From NCBI RefSeq assembly GCF_001590605.1, contig NZ_CP014504.1, positions 5,332,001-5,396,000 on the forward strand: 64,000 bases of DNA, in the 5' to 3' direction. The DNA comes from Pedobacter cryoconitis. Its GTDB lineage: Bacteria; Bacteroidota; Bacteroidia; Sphingobacteriales; Sphingobacteriaceae. The notes below the pieces were generated by a model that did not search any database, had not been told where the DNA came from, and was given only the letters and a program-made list of their open reading frames with translations. The translations under genes and the position numbers were made by a program. This document shows, one piece after another, positions 1-8,104 of the stretch. Position 1 is the stretch's first letter. Every line of letters starts with the position of its first letter.

Positions 1-1221
1 GAACGCTTCAAAGAAGAAGCAATGGAAGGCCTTTATCAAGGCAAAAAGATGGGTGGCACCGACGGTGTATTCGCTCCAATGTTGAAACACCTATTGGAAT
101 CGATGCTTGAGGGTGAGCTTGATAATCATCTGGAAGAAAGTAAATCTTCTGGAGAAAGCAACCGCAAAAATGGAAAGACCAAGAAGACTGTACGCAGTCT
201 TCAGTCCGGCCATTTCGAACTGGAAAGCAGTCGGGATCGTAACGGGACTTTTGAGCCTAAGATCGTTCCTAAACGGCAATTAATCATTACCGAAGAACTG
301 GAAGATAACGTGATCGCTATGTATGCCCGTGGCATGAGTACCCGCAATATTTCTGATTATGTGAAAGAAATGTATGCAATGGATATCTCTGCAACCGAGA
401 TATCCAACATTACGGACAAGATCATTCCCGCAATGAATGAGTGGAGAAATCGACCATTGGAGGCTGTCTATCCTTTTGTATTTCTGGACTGTATGCATTA
501 TAAGGTGCGTGGTAGTGGTGGTGTCGAATCCCGGGCAGTTTACAATATCCTAGGTGTCAACCGCGATGGCAAAAAGGATCTGATCGGTATTTATCTCTCA
601 GAAAATGAGGGTGCTAAATTCTGGCTCTCTGTACTCACCGATCTGAAACAACGCGGTGTGGAAGATATTCTAGTCGCCTGTATTGACGGTCTAAAAGGCT
701 TCCCCGAGGCTATAGAAGCCGTCTTCCCTAAAACCCAGATTCAGTTATGCATTGTGCACCAAATCCGCACTAGTTTACGCTATGTGCCAGAAAAAGACAA
801 AAAGGCGGTAGTAGCTGATCTAAAACCGATCTACAAAGCCAACAACCAAGAACAGGGATATGAAAAACTACTGGAGTTTGAAGATAAATGGGGTAAAAAA
901 TATCCGCTATCGGTAAAAGGATGGATGGAAAATTGGACTAATTTATCCACTTATTTCGAGTATTCGGCGGATATCAGAAAAGTGATCTACACTACCAATG
1001 CAATCGAAGGAATGCATCGCCAGATCCGCAAAGTCACCAAAACAAAGGGCGCATTTACATCTGACCAGGCGCTACTAAAACTCGTGTATCTGGCCTTTAA
1101 AGACCTGTCCAAAAAATGGACAATGCCGATGCATAACTGGGGATTGACAATGTCACAATTGTATATTAAATTTGGGGATCGATTGAAAGCCTTCGGCGAC
1201 TTCTTCTTAGGTGGGGGCTGA
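1..1221 (+). CDS. IS256-family transposase (5' end truncated by window)
   Basis: This is a DDE transposase that moves the IS256-type element. The frame is open from base 1, and the residues before the first ATG (22) read ERFKEEA, which continues smoothly into the family N-terminus, so the true start is probably upstream. Numbered from the ATG at 22, the catalytic residues are D156 (FLDCMHY), D222 (CIDGLKGF) and E329 (TTNAIEGMHR), the canonical spacing for the family. The C-terminus reads FGDFFLGGG. The stop codon lies at the top of a strong hairpin (1199-1245). No frameshift is visible, so the enzyme may be active. Confidence 0.93.
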   Translation, partial: ERFKEEAMEGLYQGKKMGGTDGVFAPMLKHLLESMLEGELDNHLEESKSSGESNRKNGKTKKTVRSLQSGHFELESSRDRNGTFEPKIVPKRQLIITEELEDNVIAMYARGMSTRNISDYVKEMYAMDISATEISNITDKIIPAMNEWRNRPLEAVYPFVFLDCMHYKVRGSGGVESRAVYNILGVNRDGKKDLIGIYLSENEGAKFWLSVLTDLKQRGVEDILVACIDGLKGFPEAIEAVFPKTQIQLCIVHQIRTSLRYVPEKDKKAVVADLKPIYKANNQEQGYEKLLEFEDKWGKKYPLSVKGWMENWTNLSTYFEYSADIRKVIYTTNAIEGMHRQIRKVTKTKGAFTSDQALLKLVYLAFKDLSKKWTMPMHNWGLTMSQLYIKFGDRLKAFGDFFLGGG

Positions 1222-1245
1222 AGAAGCCCCCACCTAAGAAGAAGT
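1199..1245 (+). terminator. Perfect 21-bp hairpin over the transposase stop codon
   Basis: The arms at 1199-1219 and 1225-1245 are perfectly complementary (21 bp) and enclose the loop gaaga. The TGA stop (1219-1221) spans the top of the left arm and the loop. There is no T-run after the right arm, so it may act as a mRNA-protecting or transcription-blocking hairpin rather than a standard intrinsic terminator. It is part of the IS. Confidence 0.7.
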
Positions 1246-1274
1246 GATGTTGACACAATTCGCTTTACACTCCC
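1246..1274 (+). repeat. Right terminal inverted repeat of the IS256-family element
   Basis: Read on the minus strand from 1274 inward it begins gggagtgtaaa and continues to aattgtgtcaa, resembling ends of IS256-family elements. It abuts coding sequence of the interrupted IS3 transposase at 1275. The matching left repeat is not in the window, so the boundary is inferred. Confidence 0.65.
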
Positions 1275-1775
1275 TACCTGCGTACAGAGAGTTGTTTTGT
1301 TTATCTTTCTTTAGTGACTGATGCTTATTCCAGAAAAATTGTGGGCTACCATTTAGCAAGTGATTTAAAGACCATTGGATGTATTAAAGCATTAAAACAA
1401 GCTTTAAAAGACAGAAAATATCCTTCACGGCCGCTTATTCATCATTCTGACAGGGGAACTCAATATTGTTGTGATGATTATGTGACTTTATTAAAGGATA
1501 GTCATATTCAAATCAGCATGACTCAAACAGGAAGCCCCTATGATAATGCGATTGCTGAAAGAGTGAATGGAATATTAAAAATGGAATTTGATCTTGAAAA
1601 AACTTTCAAAAACATGGCGCAGGCAAAAACACAGGTTGATCTGGCTGCTTATAAATATAACAACATCAGGTTACATGCCAGTTGTAATTTCCAGACACCA
1701 GAAAACACGCATTTATTAGAGAATGTAAACCCAAAAATCAAAAAAGTAGCCATTTTTGCTCCTATTGTAACCTAA
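1275..1775 (+). pseudogene. IS3-family OrfB transposase, 3' fragment
   Basis: This is the C-terminal half of an IS3-family integrase/transposase (rve domain). Coding begins in frame at 1275 with YLRTESCFVYLSLVTDAYSRK. The residues before this in the family (normally W-x-T-D-I-T, carrying the first catalytic Asp) are missing because the IS256 element ends exactly at this point. The second catalytic Asp (HSDRG, codon 1449-1451) and the Glu (NAIAERVNG, codon 1557-1559) remain. A GTG at 1314 could start a shorter peptide, but without the first Asp it cannot be catalytic. The cause is insertion, not point decay: no frameshift or stop is present in the fragment. Confidence 0.85.
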
Positions 1776-1849
1776 GGGCAGGAAAATGTAATAAACTAGG
1801 TAAACATAAATCAGTAATATACTTTCTACTGTAAACTAATCTCAGTACA
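1275..1849 (+). mobile_element. Remnant of an IS3-family (IS150-like) insertion sequence
   Basis: The remnant comprises the 3' part of the OrfB transposase gene plus the right end. The presumed right inverted repeat (about 1830-1849) reads TGTACTGAG inward from 1849, matching the TGTACTG start typical of IS150-group ends. The left half of the element is not present after the IS256 insertion and should lie beyond the left edge of the window, on the far side of the IS256 copy. Confidence 0.65.
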
Positions 1850-1858
1850 GGACAGAAT

Positions 1859-1934
1859 GACATTGGAACGAGGTTGGAATGGGGTTGGAATGACCTTGCA
1901 ATGACCTGGGTCATTCCAACCTCATTCCAATGTC
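1859..1934. repeat. Large imperfect palindrome built from TTGGAATG units
   Basis: The left arm (1859-1896) carries three spaced copies of a ttggaa(t/c) motif and the right arm (1906-1934) carries the complement ttccaa twice. The arms pair from gacattgga outward-in, with one extra ggggttggaat unit in the left arm. No coding frame crosses it. It resembles REP-type or site-type palindromes. The rest of the stretch 1850-2077 is AT- and T-rich and shows no convincing promoter with both boxes. Confidence 0.6.
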
Positions 1935-2077
1935 GTTTTAAGGTCTTCTCAATATAGGAGAGTAACTAGGGTTAATAGGTTGTTTACTAGTTGTTTATTT
2001 GTTTGGTTTGGCTTTTTGAGATGATAAATTGGCTGGTTTTTTTTAGCGTTTGGGCAGAATAACCGTAATTTGTAATT

Positions 2078-3253
2078 ATGAGTTCTTATTTGTCGGCATC
2101 ATGGGTTTATTTGGTTAACACTGCACCTTTACGGAATGGAATAGTTGCTGTTAGTGAAGATGGTACTATTACGGGGGTATGGACTGCGGAGGAGGGGGAA
2201 GCATTAAATTTAAAAGGGATAAAGTATTATGATGGGGTGTTGGTGCCGGGTTTGGTGAATACGCATTGTCATTTGGAGTTATCGCATCTTGCCGGCAAAA
2301 TAGCTGAACATACGGGTTTGCCGGGTTTTGTACAGCAGGTGATGCAGCAGAGAGAGGCTGCTGAGGAAGAGATTCAGGAGGCGATGGAGCTTGCTGACCG
2401 GGAGATGTATGAGAATGGTATTGTAGCCACTGGTGATATTTCCAACCAGATTTATTCCAAAGGGGTAAAGGTGAGGAGTAAGCTTTACTATCATACTTTT
2501 GTGGAGGCAATGGGTTTTAATCCTGGACGGGCTGGTGAAATTATTCAGAGGGCGGTAGTGGTGAGGGATGAGTTTTTGCCTTTGAGGGCCACGGTTGTCC
2601 CGCATGCGCCTTATTCGGTTTCGGCAGAGTTGTTTGAAGAGATTAAGAAGGTTTCCGGAGCTGTCCATGAATCGGTTTCTATTCATAATCAGGAAACTTT
2701 GGAGGAGAATTTATTTTTTGAATCGAAGCAGGGACATTTTCTGAAGTTATACGAGTTTCTTGGGTTGGATATTGATTTTTTTGAGGCGAAAGGAAGGACT
2801 TCTTTGCAGAGTTATTTGCCATTTTTATCCGGGGATGTGAAGACGCTGCTGGTTCATAATACTTTTACGAGCGGGGCGGATGTGGTGTTTGCACAAGGAA
2901 AGCATCAACGGCTTTATTGGTGTTTGTGCCCGGGGGCGAATTTATATATTGAAAATAGATTACCGGATGTTGACTTATTAAGGGATGCCGGGGTGACGAT
3001 TACTTTGGGGACGGATAGTTTAGCGAGCAATCATCAGTTGAGTATTTTAGCGGAGATGAAGGTGCTGCAAGAGCTAAAGCAGGTTCCTTTTGAGGAGTTG
3101 TTGTCTTGGGCAACGTTAAACGGGGCGGCTTTCCTGGGAATTGAGGCGCAGTTCGGGAGTTTGGAAAAGGGAAAGAGACCGGGGGTGAATTTAGTGAAGG
3201 GTTTGAAAGAGGGGCTGATTACGGCTGAAACCTCTATTGAAAGAATTATATAA
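2078..3253 (+). CDS. Amidohydrolase, TRZ/ATZ-like (possible aminodeoxyfutalosine deaminase)
   Basis: This is a cytosolic metal-dependent amidohydrolase of the chlorohydrolase/deaminase group (391 aa, full length). An N-terminal beta-sandwich segment is followed by the TIM-barrel metal motif NTHCH (H63, H65), then VPHAPYS (H176), SIHNQE (H203) and GTDSLASNH (D313), the expected ligand set for a mononuclear-metal deaminase. The substrate cannot be read from the sequence. Enzymes of this shape in Bacteroidota include the aminodeoxyfutalosine deaminase of the futalosine menaquinone route, offered only as a possibility. The next gene begins 9 bp downstream, suggesting co-transcription. Codon use is rich in TTG, GAG and AGG compared with later genes. 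Confidence 0.8.
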   Translation: MSSYLSASWVYLVNTAPLRNGIVAVSEDGTITGVWTAEEGEALNLKGIKYYDGVLVPGLVNTHCHLELSHLAGKIAEHTGLPGFVQQVMQQREAAEEEIQEAMELADREMYENGIVATGDISNQIYSKGVKVRSKLYYHTFVEAMGFNPGRAGEIIQRAVVVRDEFLPLRATVVPHAPYSVSAELFEEIKKVSGAVHESVSIHNQETLEENLFFESKQGHFLKLYEFLGLDIDFFEAKGRTSLQSYLPFLSGDVKTLLVHNTFTSGADVVFAQGKHQRLYWCLCPGANLYIENRLPDVDLLRDAGVTITLGTDSLASNHQLSILAEMKVLQELKQVPFEELLSWATLNGAAFLGIEAQFGSLEKGKRPGVNLVKGLKEGLITAETSIERII

Positions 3254-3261
3254 TATAAATT

Positions 3262-4203
3262 ATGTCTAATCGTATTACCTCTTTATTCAAGATTCAGTAT
3301 CCAATTATTCAGGCGGGCATGATCTGGTGCAGTGGCTGGAAGCTTGCTGCAGCAGTTTCAAATGCGGGTGGTTTGGGTATTATTGGGGCTGGTTCTATGT
3401 ATCCTGAAGTTTTAAGGGAACATATCCGGAAAATTAAGCAGGCAACTGTATTTCCTTTTGCAGTGAATGTGCCCATGATTTATCCGGACGTGGAAGAGCT
3501 TATGCAGATTTTAGTGGAGGAGGGAGTGAAAATTGTATTTACTTCGGCAGGTAATCCAGCGGTGTGGACAGGTTTTTTGAAGGAAGCACAAATGACGGTG
3601 GTGCATGTAGTTTCCAATACGAAATTTGCTTTAAAGGCTGAGGCTAGTGGGGTGGATGCGATTGTCGCGGAAGGGTTTGAAGCTGGTGGGCACAATGGAA
3701 GGGAAGAAACAACAACGATGTGTTTGATTCCTATGATTGCTGATGCTGTAGGGATACCGGTTATTGCAGCTGGGGGGATTTCCTCGGGGCGCAGTATGCT
3801 GGCGGCCATGGCATTGGGCGCTGATGGGGTACAAATAGGTTCTGCTTTTGCAGTTGCTGAGGAATCTTCGGCACATCTTTCTTTTAAGGAGCGGATTATC
3901 GGGGCTGTGGAAGGGGATACCAAATTGAGGTTACAGAAGTTGGTTCCGGTGAGGTTACTGAAGAATTCTTTTGAGTCGGCAGTCGCAACGGCCGAAGCTG
4001 AAGGTGCGGATGCGGAAACATTAAGGGGCTTGTTAGGACGTGCAAGAGCAAAATTAGGTATGTTTGAAGGGAATTTAGAAGAGGGTGAATTAGAGATTGG
4101 CCAGGTTTCGGCATTACTGAAAGATATCAAGCCTGCTGCGGTTATTTTACAGGAGATTTGGCAAGGGTTTTTAGAGGAGAAGGTTAGGGTGAGCCAGTTT
4201 TAA
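3262..4203 (+). CDS. Nitronate monooxygenase-like FMN enzyme (NMO/FabK family)
   Basis: This is a TIM-barrel FMN-dependent oxidoreductase of 313 aa. Visible family motifs are YPIIQAGM near the N-terminus, SNAGGLGIIG, the EGFEAGGHNG loop (about residues 134-143; the His is the usual general base in nitronate monooxygenases), PVIAAGGISSG and ALGADGVQIGSAF, which form the phosphate-binding part. Whether it oxidises nitronates or acts like an enoyl-ACP reductase (FabK) cannot be settled from sequence. No signal peptide. It lies 9 bp after the amidohydrolase, probably in the same transcript. Confidence 0.82.
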   Translation: MSNRITSLFKIQYPIIQAGMIWCSGWKLAAAVSNAGGLGIIGAGSMYPEVLREHIRKIKQATVFPFAVNVPMIYPDVEELMQILVEEGVKIVFTSAGNPAVWTGFLKEAQMTVVHVVSNTKFALKAEASGVDAIVAEGFEAGGHNGREETTTMCLIPMIADAVGIPVIAAGGISSGRSMLAAMALGADGVQIGSAFAVAEESSAHLSFKERIIGAVEGDTKLRLQKLVPVRLLKNSFESAVATAEAEGADAETLRGLLGRARAKLGMFEGNLEEGELEIGQVSALLKDIKPAAVILQEIWQGFLEEKVRVSQF

Positions 4204-4290
4204 ACCGGTATTAAACACAAGCTACACAGGTGGTAAGAAAAAGATAGGATAAAACAACAGGACAAAAAAAGAAGATAATAGCATAAATAA

Positions 4291-4563
4291 ATGAAACAAA
4301 TCATAATCAGGATAACAGGAACAGTGCAGGGGGTGGGGTTTAGATATACCACAAAAGTAGTCGCAGACCAAATGGGGGTTCGCGGGATCATCAAGAATGA
4401 GAAGGACGGAAGCTTGTATATTGAGGCCGAAGGGGACGATACTTTGCTGGATATTTTTGAGGAATGGTGCAATGAAGGACCAGACCGTGCCAAGATAGAA
4501 AAGGTGGAGATCACACCGGGCGAACTGAAAAACTATCGTAATTTTGAGATCATTAAGAAATAA
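4291..4563 (+). CDS. acyP: Acylphosphatase
   Basis: A small cytosolic enzyme that hydrolyses acyl phosphates. At 90 aa it has the normal family length. The phosphate-binding loop GTVQGVGFRY carries the catalytic Arg18, and the second motif GIIKNEKDGSLYIEAEG supplies Asn36. The C-terminus (YRNFEIIKK) fits the family's final beta strand. It lies 87 bp after the preceding gene in an A-rich spacer and 30 bp before the flippase gene. Confidence 0.95.
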   Translation: MKQIIIRITGTVQGVGFRYTTKVVADQMGVRGIIKNEKDGSLYIEAEGDDTLLDIFEEWCNEGPDRAKIEKVEITPGELKNYRNFEIIKK

Positions 4564-4593
4564 GTCCGCTTTATTATCCGTTAATCACATCAG

Positions 4594-6102
4594 GTGTCAG
4601 TTTTAAAAAAGTTTTTAGGTCAGACTGCAGTGTATGGGGTAAGTACCATACTATCCAGACTACTCAATTTTATATTAACCCCAATTTATGTCAAGGCTTA
4701 TCTGCCTGGCACATTTGGTATTTTGACCAAACTTTTCAGCTATGCATCGCTGATCAATGCGGTACTTGCTTTCGGTATGGAAAGTACTTATTTCAGGTAT
4801 CTCAACAAACATGAGGATAAAAAAGATGCTGTATACAACAATTCCTTTATTTGTATAGCCTTTATTGCTGGGATATTTTTGATTACAGGCTCTGTTTTTG
4901 CCGATTCAATTGCTTCCTGGATTAATAACGGAGAGCAGGCCCAAGTACTGGATTATCAAAGATATGTGAAGTATTTTGTCGGGATCTTATTTGTAGATGC
5001 CATTTGTGTGATTCCTTTCGCCAAAATCCGCGCTGACAATAAAGCATTCAGATATAGTGTAATTAAGTTCCTGAATATCGGCAGCTTTGTCGGGCTGAAC
5101 CTGATCTTTATCTTTGTGATCCCTTTGGTTATCAAGCATCAGTGGCCATTGGCATCCTGGTTTGAGAGCTGGTATCATTATCAATGGGTAGGTTATGTTT
5201 TTATCTCCAACCTGGCCGCCAGTATCCTTACTTTCTTATTGCTTTTGCCAGAATTTCTTCAGATCAGATTTAAGTTTGATAAAGAGATGTTCCTGAAAAT
5301 GATCTCTTACAGCTGGCCTATTTTAGTAGCCAACTTGTCTTTCATTATCAATGAGAATCTGGACAAGATTGTACTGAGTAAATTATTGCCGAAAGCTGTG
5401 GCTGACATTGATGTCGGGATTTATGGTGCGGTTTGTAAAATTGCAATTTTCTTAAGTATTTTTATTACAGCTTTCAGGTTGGGGGCCGAACCGTTCTTTT
5501 TCAGCCATGCGAAACATGAAAATGCCAGGAAAACTTATGCAACGATCCTGCATTATTTTGTGATTGCACTTTCGTTGTTGTTCGTTGCCTTAGTCGCAAA
5601 TATTGAGATTCTGAAATACTTCATCAAAGGGGATGCCGCACATACTGCACAATACTGGTCAGGACTGCCAGCGGTGCCTTACTTATTGTTTGGTTATGTC
5701 TGCCTGGGTATTTATATGAATCTTTCGATCTGGTACAGATTGTCGGATCAGACCCGCTTTGGTCTGTACCTTTCTGTAATTGGGGCAATTATTACGATTG
5801 TATTTAACTTTATACTGATCCCAAAATATAGTTACATGGGCTCTGCCTGGGTTTCGATGCTGGCTTATTTTGTAATGATGGTCATGTCTTATATACTGGG
5901 ACAGAAATATTATCCGATCCCTTATAAACTGAAACGGATTTTAGCTTACCTGATTACCTCGATCGTCATTGTCATTTTGTCTTTCTGGGTATTTAACAGG
6001 AATATCTATATTGGGAATGGATTGTTAGTGCTGTTCTTCGCAGGTATCCTTTATGTAGAAAAGGACGAATTAAAAGTGCTTTTAGCAAGAGGCAAACCAT
6101 AA
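4594..6102 (+). CDS. Wzx-like polysaccharide flippase / membrane transporter
   Basis: An inner-membrane protein of the MOP superfamily (polysaccharide biosynthesis/oligosaccharide flippase), 502 aa with roughly 14 hydrophobic helices. The N-terminus (KKFLGQTAVYGVSTILSRLLNF) has the amphipathic start and first helix typical of Wzx-type proteins. It would move lipid-linked sugars or a related lipid across the inner membrane. No glycosyltransferases are adjacent, so it is not part of an obvious capsule cluster. The start chosen is GTG at 4594, since no ATG with comparable N-terminal fit occurs upstream. The dUTPase gene follows 110 bp downstream. Confidence 0.85.
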   Translation: MSVLKKFLGQTAVYGVSTILSRLLNFILTPIYVKAYLPGTFGILTKLFSYASLINAVLAFGMESTYFRYLNKHEDKKDAVYNNSFICIAFIAGIFLITGSVFADSIASWINNGEQAQVLDYQRYVKYFVGILFVDAICVIPFAKIRADNKAFRYSVIKFLNIGSFVGLNLIFIFVIPLVIKHQWPLASWFESWYHYQWVGYVFISNLAASILTFLLLLPEFLQIRFKFDKEMFLKMISYSWPILVANLSFIINENLDKIVLSKLLPKAVADIDVGIYGAVCKIAIFLSIFITAFRLGAEPFFFSHAKHENARKTYATILHYFVIALSLLFVALVANIEILKYFIKGDAAHTAQYWSGLPAVPYLLFGYVCLGIYMNLSIWYRLSDQTRFGLYLSVIGAIITIVFNFILIPKYSYMGSAWVSMLAYFVMMVMSYILGQKYYPIPYKLKRILAYLITSIVIVILSFWVFNRNIYIGNGLLVLFFAGILYVEKDELKVLLARGKP

Positions 6103-6212
6103 GAAAGCAAACCATAAGAAAAAGGTAATTCACCTGATTTTTGGTGAATACCACTATTAAAAATAACATAAGCCTGCTTAACAAGGCTTTACTACTAAAT
6201 AAATACACTAAG

Positions 6213-6644
6213 ATGAAGATTAATATTATCAACAAATCAGGATTGGCATTGCCTCAATATGAAACAGCTCATGCAGCAGGAATGGACATGAGGGCTTTTG
6301 TAACGGAAGAGATTGTAATCAAACCTATGCAGCGTGTACTTGTACCTACAGGCTTGCATATTGAATTGCCGGTAGGCTATGAAGCACAGATCCGTCCGCG
6401 CAGTGGTTTGGCTTACAAGCATGGGATCAGCATCGTAAATTCTCCGGGAACTATTGATGCAGATTACCGCGGAGAGATCAAAGTATTGCTGATCAACCTT
6501 TCTGATACTGATTTTGTAGTTAACAATGGAGATAGAATTGCACAAATGGTGATTTCAAAACATGAAACGATTACCTGGGAAAGTGCAGAAGAGCTAAGTG
6601 ATACTGCACGTGGCGAAGGTGGTTACGGACATACAGGTAAATAG
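6213..6644 (+). CDS. dut: dUTP diphosphatase
   Basis: This enzyme hydrolyses dUTP to dUMP and pyrophosphate, keeping uracil out of DNA and supplying dTMP synthesis. All five motifs of the trimeric dUTPase are present in order: AGMDMRA, RSGLA, the GTIDADYRGE loop with the catalytic Asp, GDRIAQMVI, and the C-terminal RGEGGYGHTG. The ATG at 6213 gives 143 aa, the normal length. The frame continues upstream to an ATG at 6141, but the extra 24 residues lie before the conserved MKINIINKSG start and are not typical. The TPR gene begins 12 bp downstream. Confidence 0.96.
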   Translation: MKINIINKSGLALPQYETAHAAGMDMRAFVTEEIVIKPMQRVLVPTGLHIELPVGYEAQIRPRSGLAYKHGISIVNSPGTIDADYRGEIKVLLINLSDTDFVVNNGDRIAQMVISKHETITWESAEELSDTARGEGGYGHTGK

Positions 6645-6655
6645 ACCTTAAATAA

Positions 6656-8104
6656 ATGAACAGGATCGTTGTTTTATGCGGTATACTATTCCTGGCTTTA
6701 CAGTCAGTTGCCCAGCGGCTGCCCATTTCGGCCACGGATAGTATACGCATTAAACAACTTTTTTTTGCAGGTTTGAGTAGTAAGCTTAAAGAGAATTACG
6801 TAAAGAGCAATGAAGACTTTACGAAAATAACAGCTATTGATGCCGGCAATGCTGCGGCCTGGTATGAGATAGCCTTGTTAAACTTCAGACAGAATAAAAT
6901 GCCTGAAGCCGAAACAGCCATCACAAAAGCAGTTAATATTGATAAAAATAATCCGTGGTACTGGAAATTACTAGCCGAACTTTACAAGAGTACCGGAAGT
7001 ATGGACCGCCTGATCCCGGTTTTTGATCAGTTGATCCGCCTGGATCCAGACCAGCAAAACTATCAGTTTGACCGTGCCAGTGCGATCGCAATCTCCGGTA
7101 GAAAGCAAGAGGCTCTGGAAGCCTACGCACTGGTAGAAAAGAAATTTGGTCCCTCCGAGGCGCTTACCAGAGCGCGTCAGCGAATTACAGGAGGCCCGCA
7201 GGAAGTTGTTGCGCCTGCAAATGCAACAGAGGCAATGGCTGCAGCTACGCTGTTCCTTTCCCAAAAGAAATTTATGGCAGCCGCTAAAGTTTTGGAGAAC
7301 ATTGCCAGTACACATCAGGATGATCCGCTGTTCCTTGCACTTTATGGAGACGTTTTATATGAAACAGGGAATCTGCCAGCTGCCCTGAAACACTACAAAA
7401 AAGCATTGAAACTAACTGATCAGTTGTATGGAGTTTGGGAAAAAGTACTCAATATCTCTATTCTGATGGGGCAGTATAAGCAAATGATTGTGATCGGAGA
7501 TGCTGCTTTGGCGGTTTATCCCAATCAGGCTATTTTGTATTATTACATGGCCTTCGCCCTGCATCGTGAGGACCAGAATAAGGAAGCGCTGGCGCATATT
7601 AAGTCTGCAATGCTGCTGGATGGGGAAAATAAAGAGCTTCAGGCATTGATTTCTGCGTTGCAGGCAGAGATACTGATTGATCAGGGTAAAGTAGCTGCAG
7701 CAGATCAGGCTTTTGAGAAAGCAGTTGGGCTGGATCCGCAGAATTTCCTGATTATGAACAATTATGCGTATTACCTGGCGTTAAGGAATGAAAACCTGGA
7801 TAAAGCAGAGACCTTGATCACAGTTGCCGCTAAAGCACTCCCAAGGGATGCTTCGATAGCGGATACTTACGCATTGATTTTGCTGAAAAAAGAAAAGTAT
7901 GAGCTGGCGAAATCATGGATAGAGAAAGCTTTGCAGCATAACGAAGCTGAAAACAGTGTTTATCTGGAGCACTATGGCGATATTTTATTCCATACCGGAC
8001 CGCCGGAAGAGGCGTTGGTGCAATGGAAAAAATCATGGGATGCAGGCAATGATTCGCCGCTTTTAAAACGAAAAATAAATGAGAAAAAGTACCTTACAAA
8101 ATAG
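6656..8104 (+). CDS. Secreted/periplasmic TPR-repeat protein
   Basis: A 482-aa protein with a signal peptide (hydrophobic run ending SVAQR) followed by a long array of tetratricopeptide repeats. Recognisable helices include NAAAWYEIALLNFRQNKM, NPWYWKLLAELYKSTG, DPLFLALYGDVLYETG and NFLIMNNYAYYLALRN. It is therefore a protein-interaction scaffold in the envelope and has no catalytic motif. Its 3' end overlaps the DUF4292 lipoprotein gene by 26 bp, implying translational coupling, and the order flippase-dut-TPR-DUF4292-EnvC suggests a shared envelope role. Specific function unknown. Confidence 0.85.
   Translation: MNRIVVLCGILFLALQSVAQRLPISATDSIRIKQLFFAGLSSKLKENYVKSNEDFTKITAIDAGNAAAWYEIALLNFRQNKMPEAETAITKAVNIDKNNPWYWKLLAELYKSTGSMDRLIPVFDQLIRLDPDQQNYQFDRASAIAISGRKQEALEAYALVEKKFGPSEALTRARQRITGGPQEVVAPANATEAMAAATLFLSQKKFMAAAKVLENIASTHQDDPLFLALYGDVLYETGNLPAALKHYKKALKLTDQLYGVWEKVLNISILMGQYKQMIVIGDAALAVYPNQAILYYYMAFALHREDQNKEALAHIKSAMLLDGENKELQALISALQAEILIDQGKVAAADQAFEKAVGLDPQNFLIMNNYAYYLALRNENLDKAETLITVAAKALPRDASIADTYALILLKKEKYELAKSWIEKALQHNEAENSVYLEHYGDILFHTGPPEEALVQWKKSWDAGNDSPLLKRKINEKKYLTK

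Larger units (their letters stand above)
1..1274 (+). mobile_element. IS256-family insertion sequence, left end outside window
   Basis: This is an IS256-family element represented by its transposase gene and right end. The right boundary is placed at 1274 because an IS256-like terminal sequence (gggagtgtaaa read inward from 1274, with aattgtgtcaa further in) ends there. From 1275 onward the reading frame of an IS3-family transposase resumes without a gap. The left inverted repeat lies before base 1, so the length is unknown. IS256 elements usually duplicate 8-9 bp of target, so the first bases after 1274 (tacctgcg) should also flank the missing left end. Confidence 0.8.

Noticed and set aside
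2169..2686. Two overlapping minus-strand frames opposite the amidohydrolase gene
   Set aside because: The GT-rich strand of the gene produces long stop-free frames on the other strand; Pro/Ser/His-rich products without motifs.
3480..4130. Minus-strand open frame of 216 codons, rich in Ala/Ser/Pro
   Set aside because: It lies wholly opposite the nitronate monooxygenase-like gene, whose motifs are intact. Composition is that of an antisense shadow.
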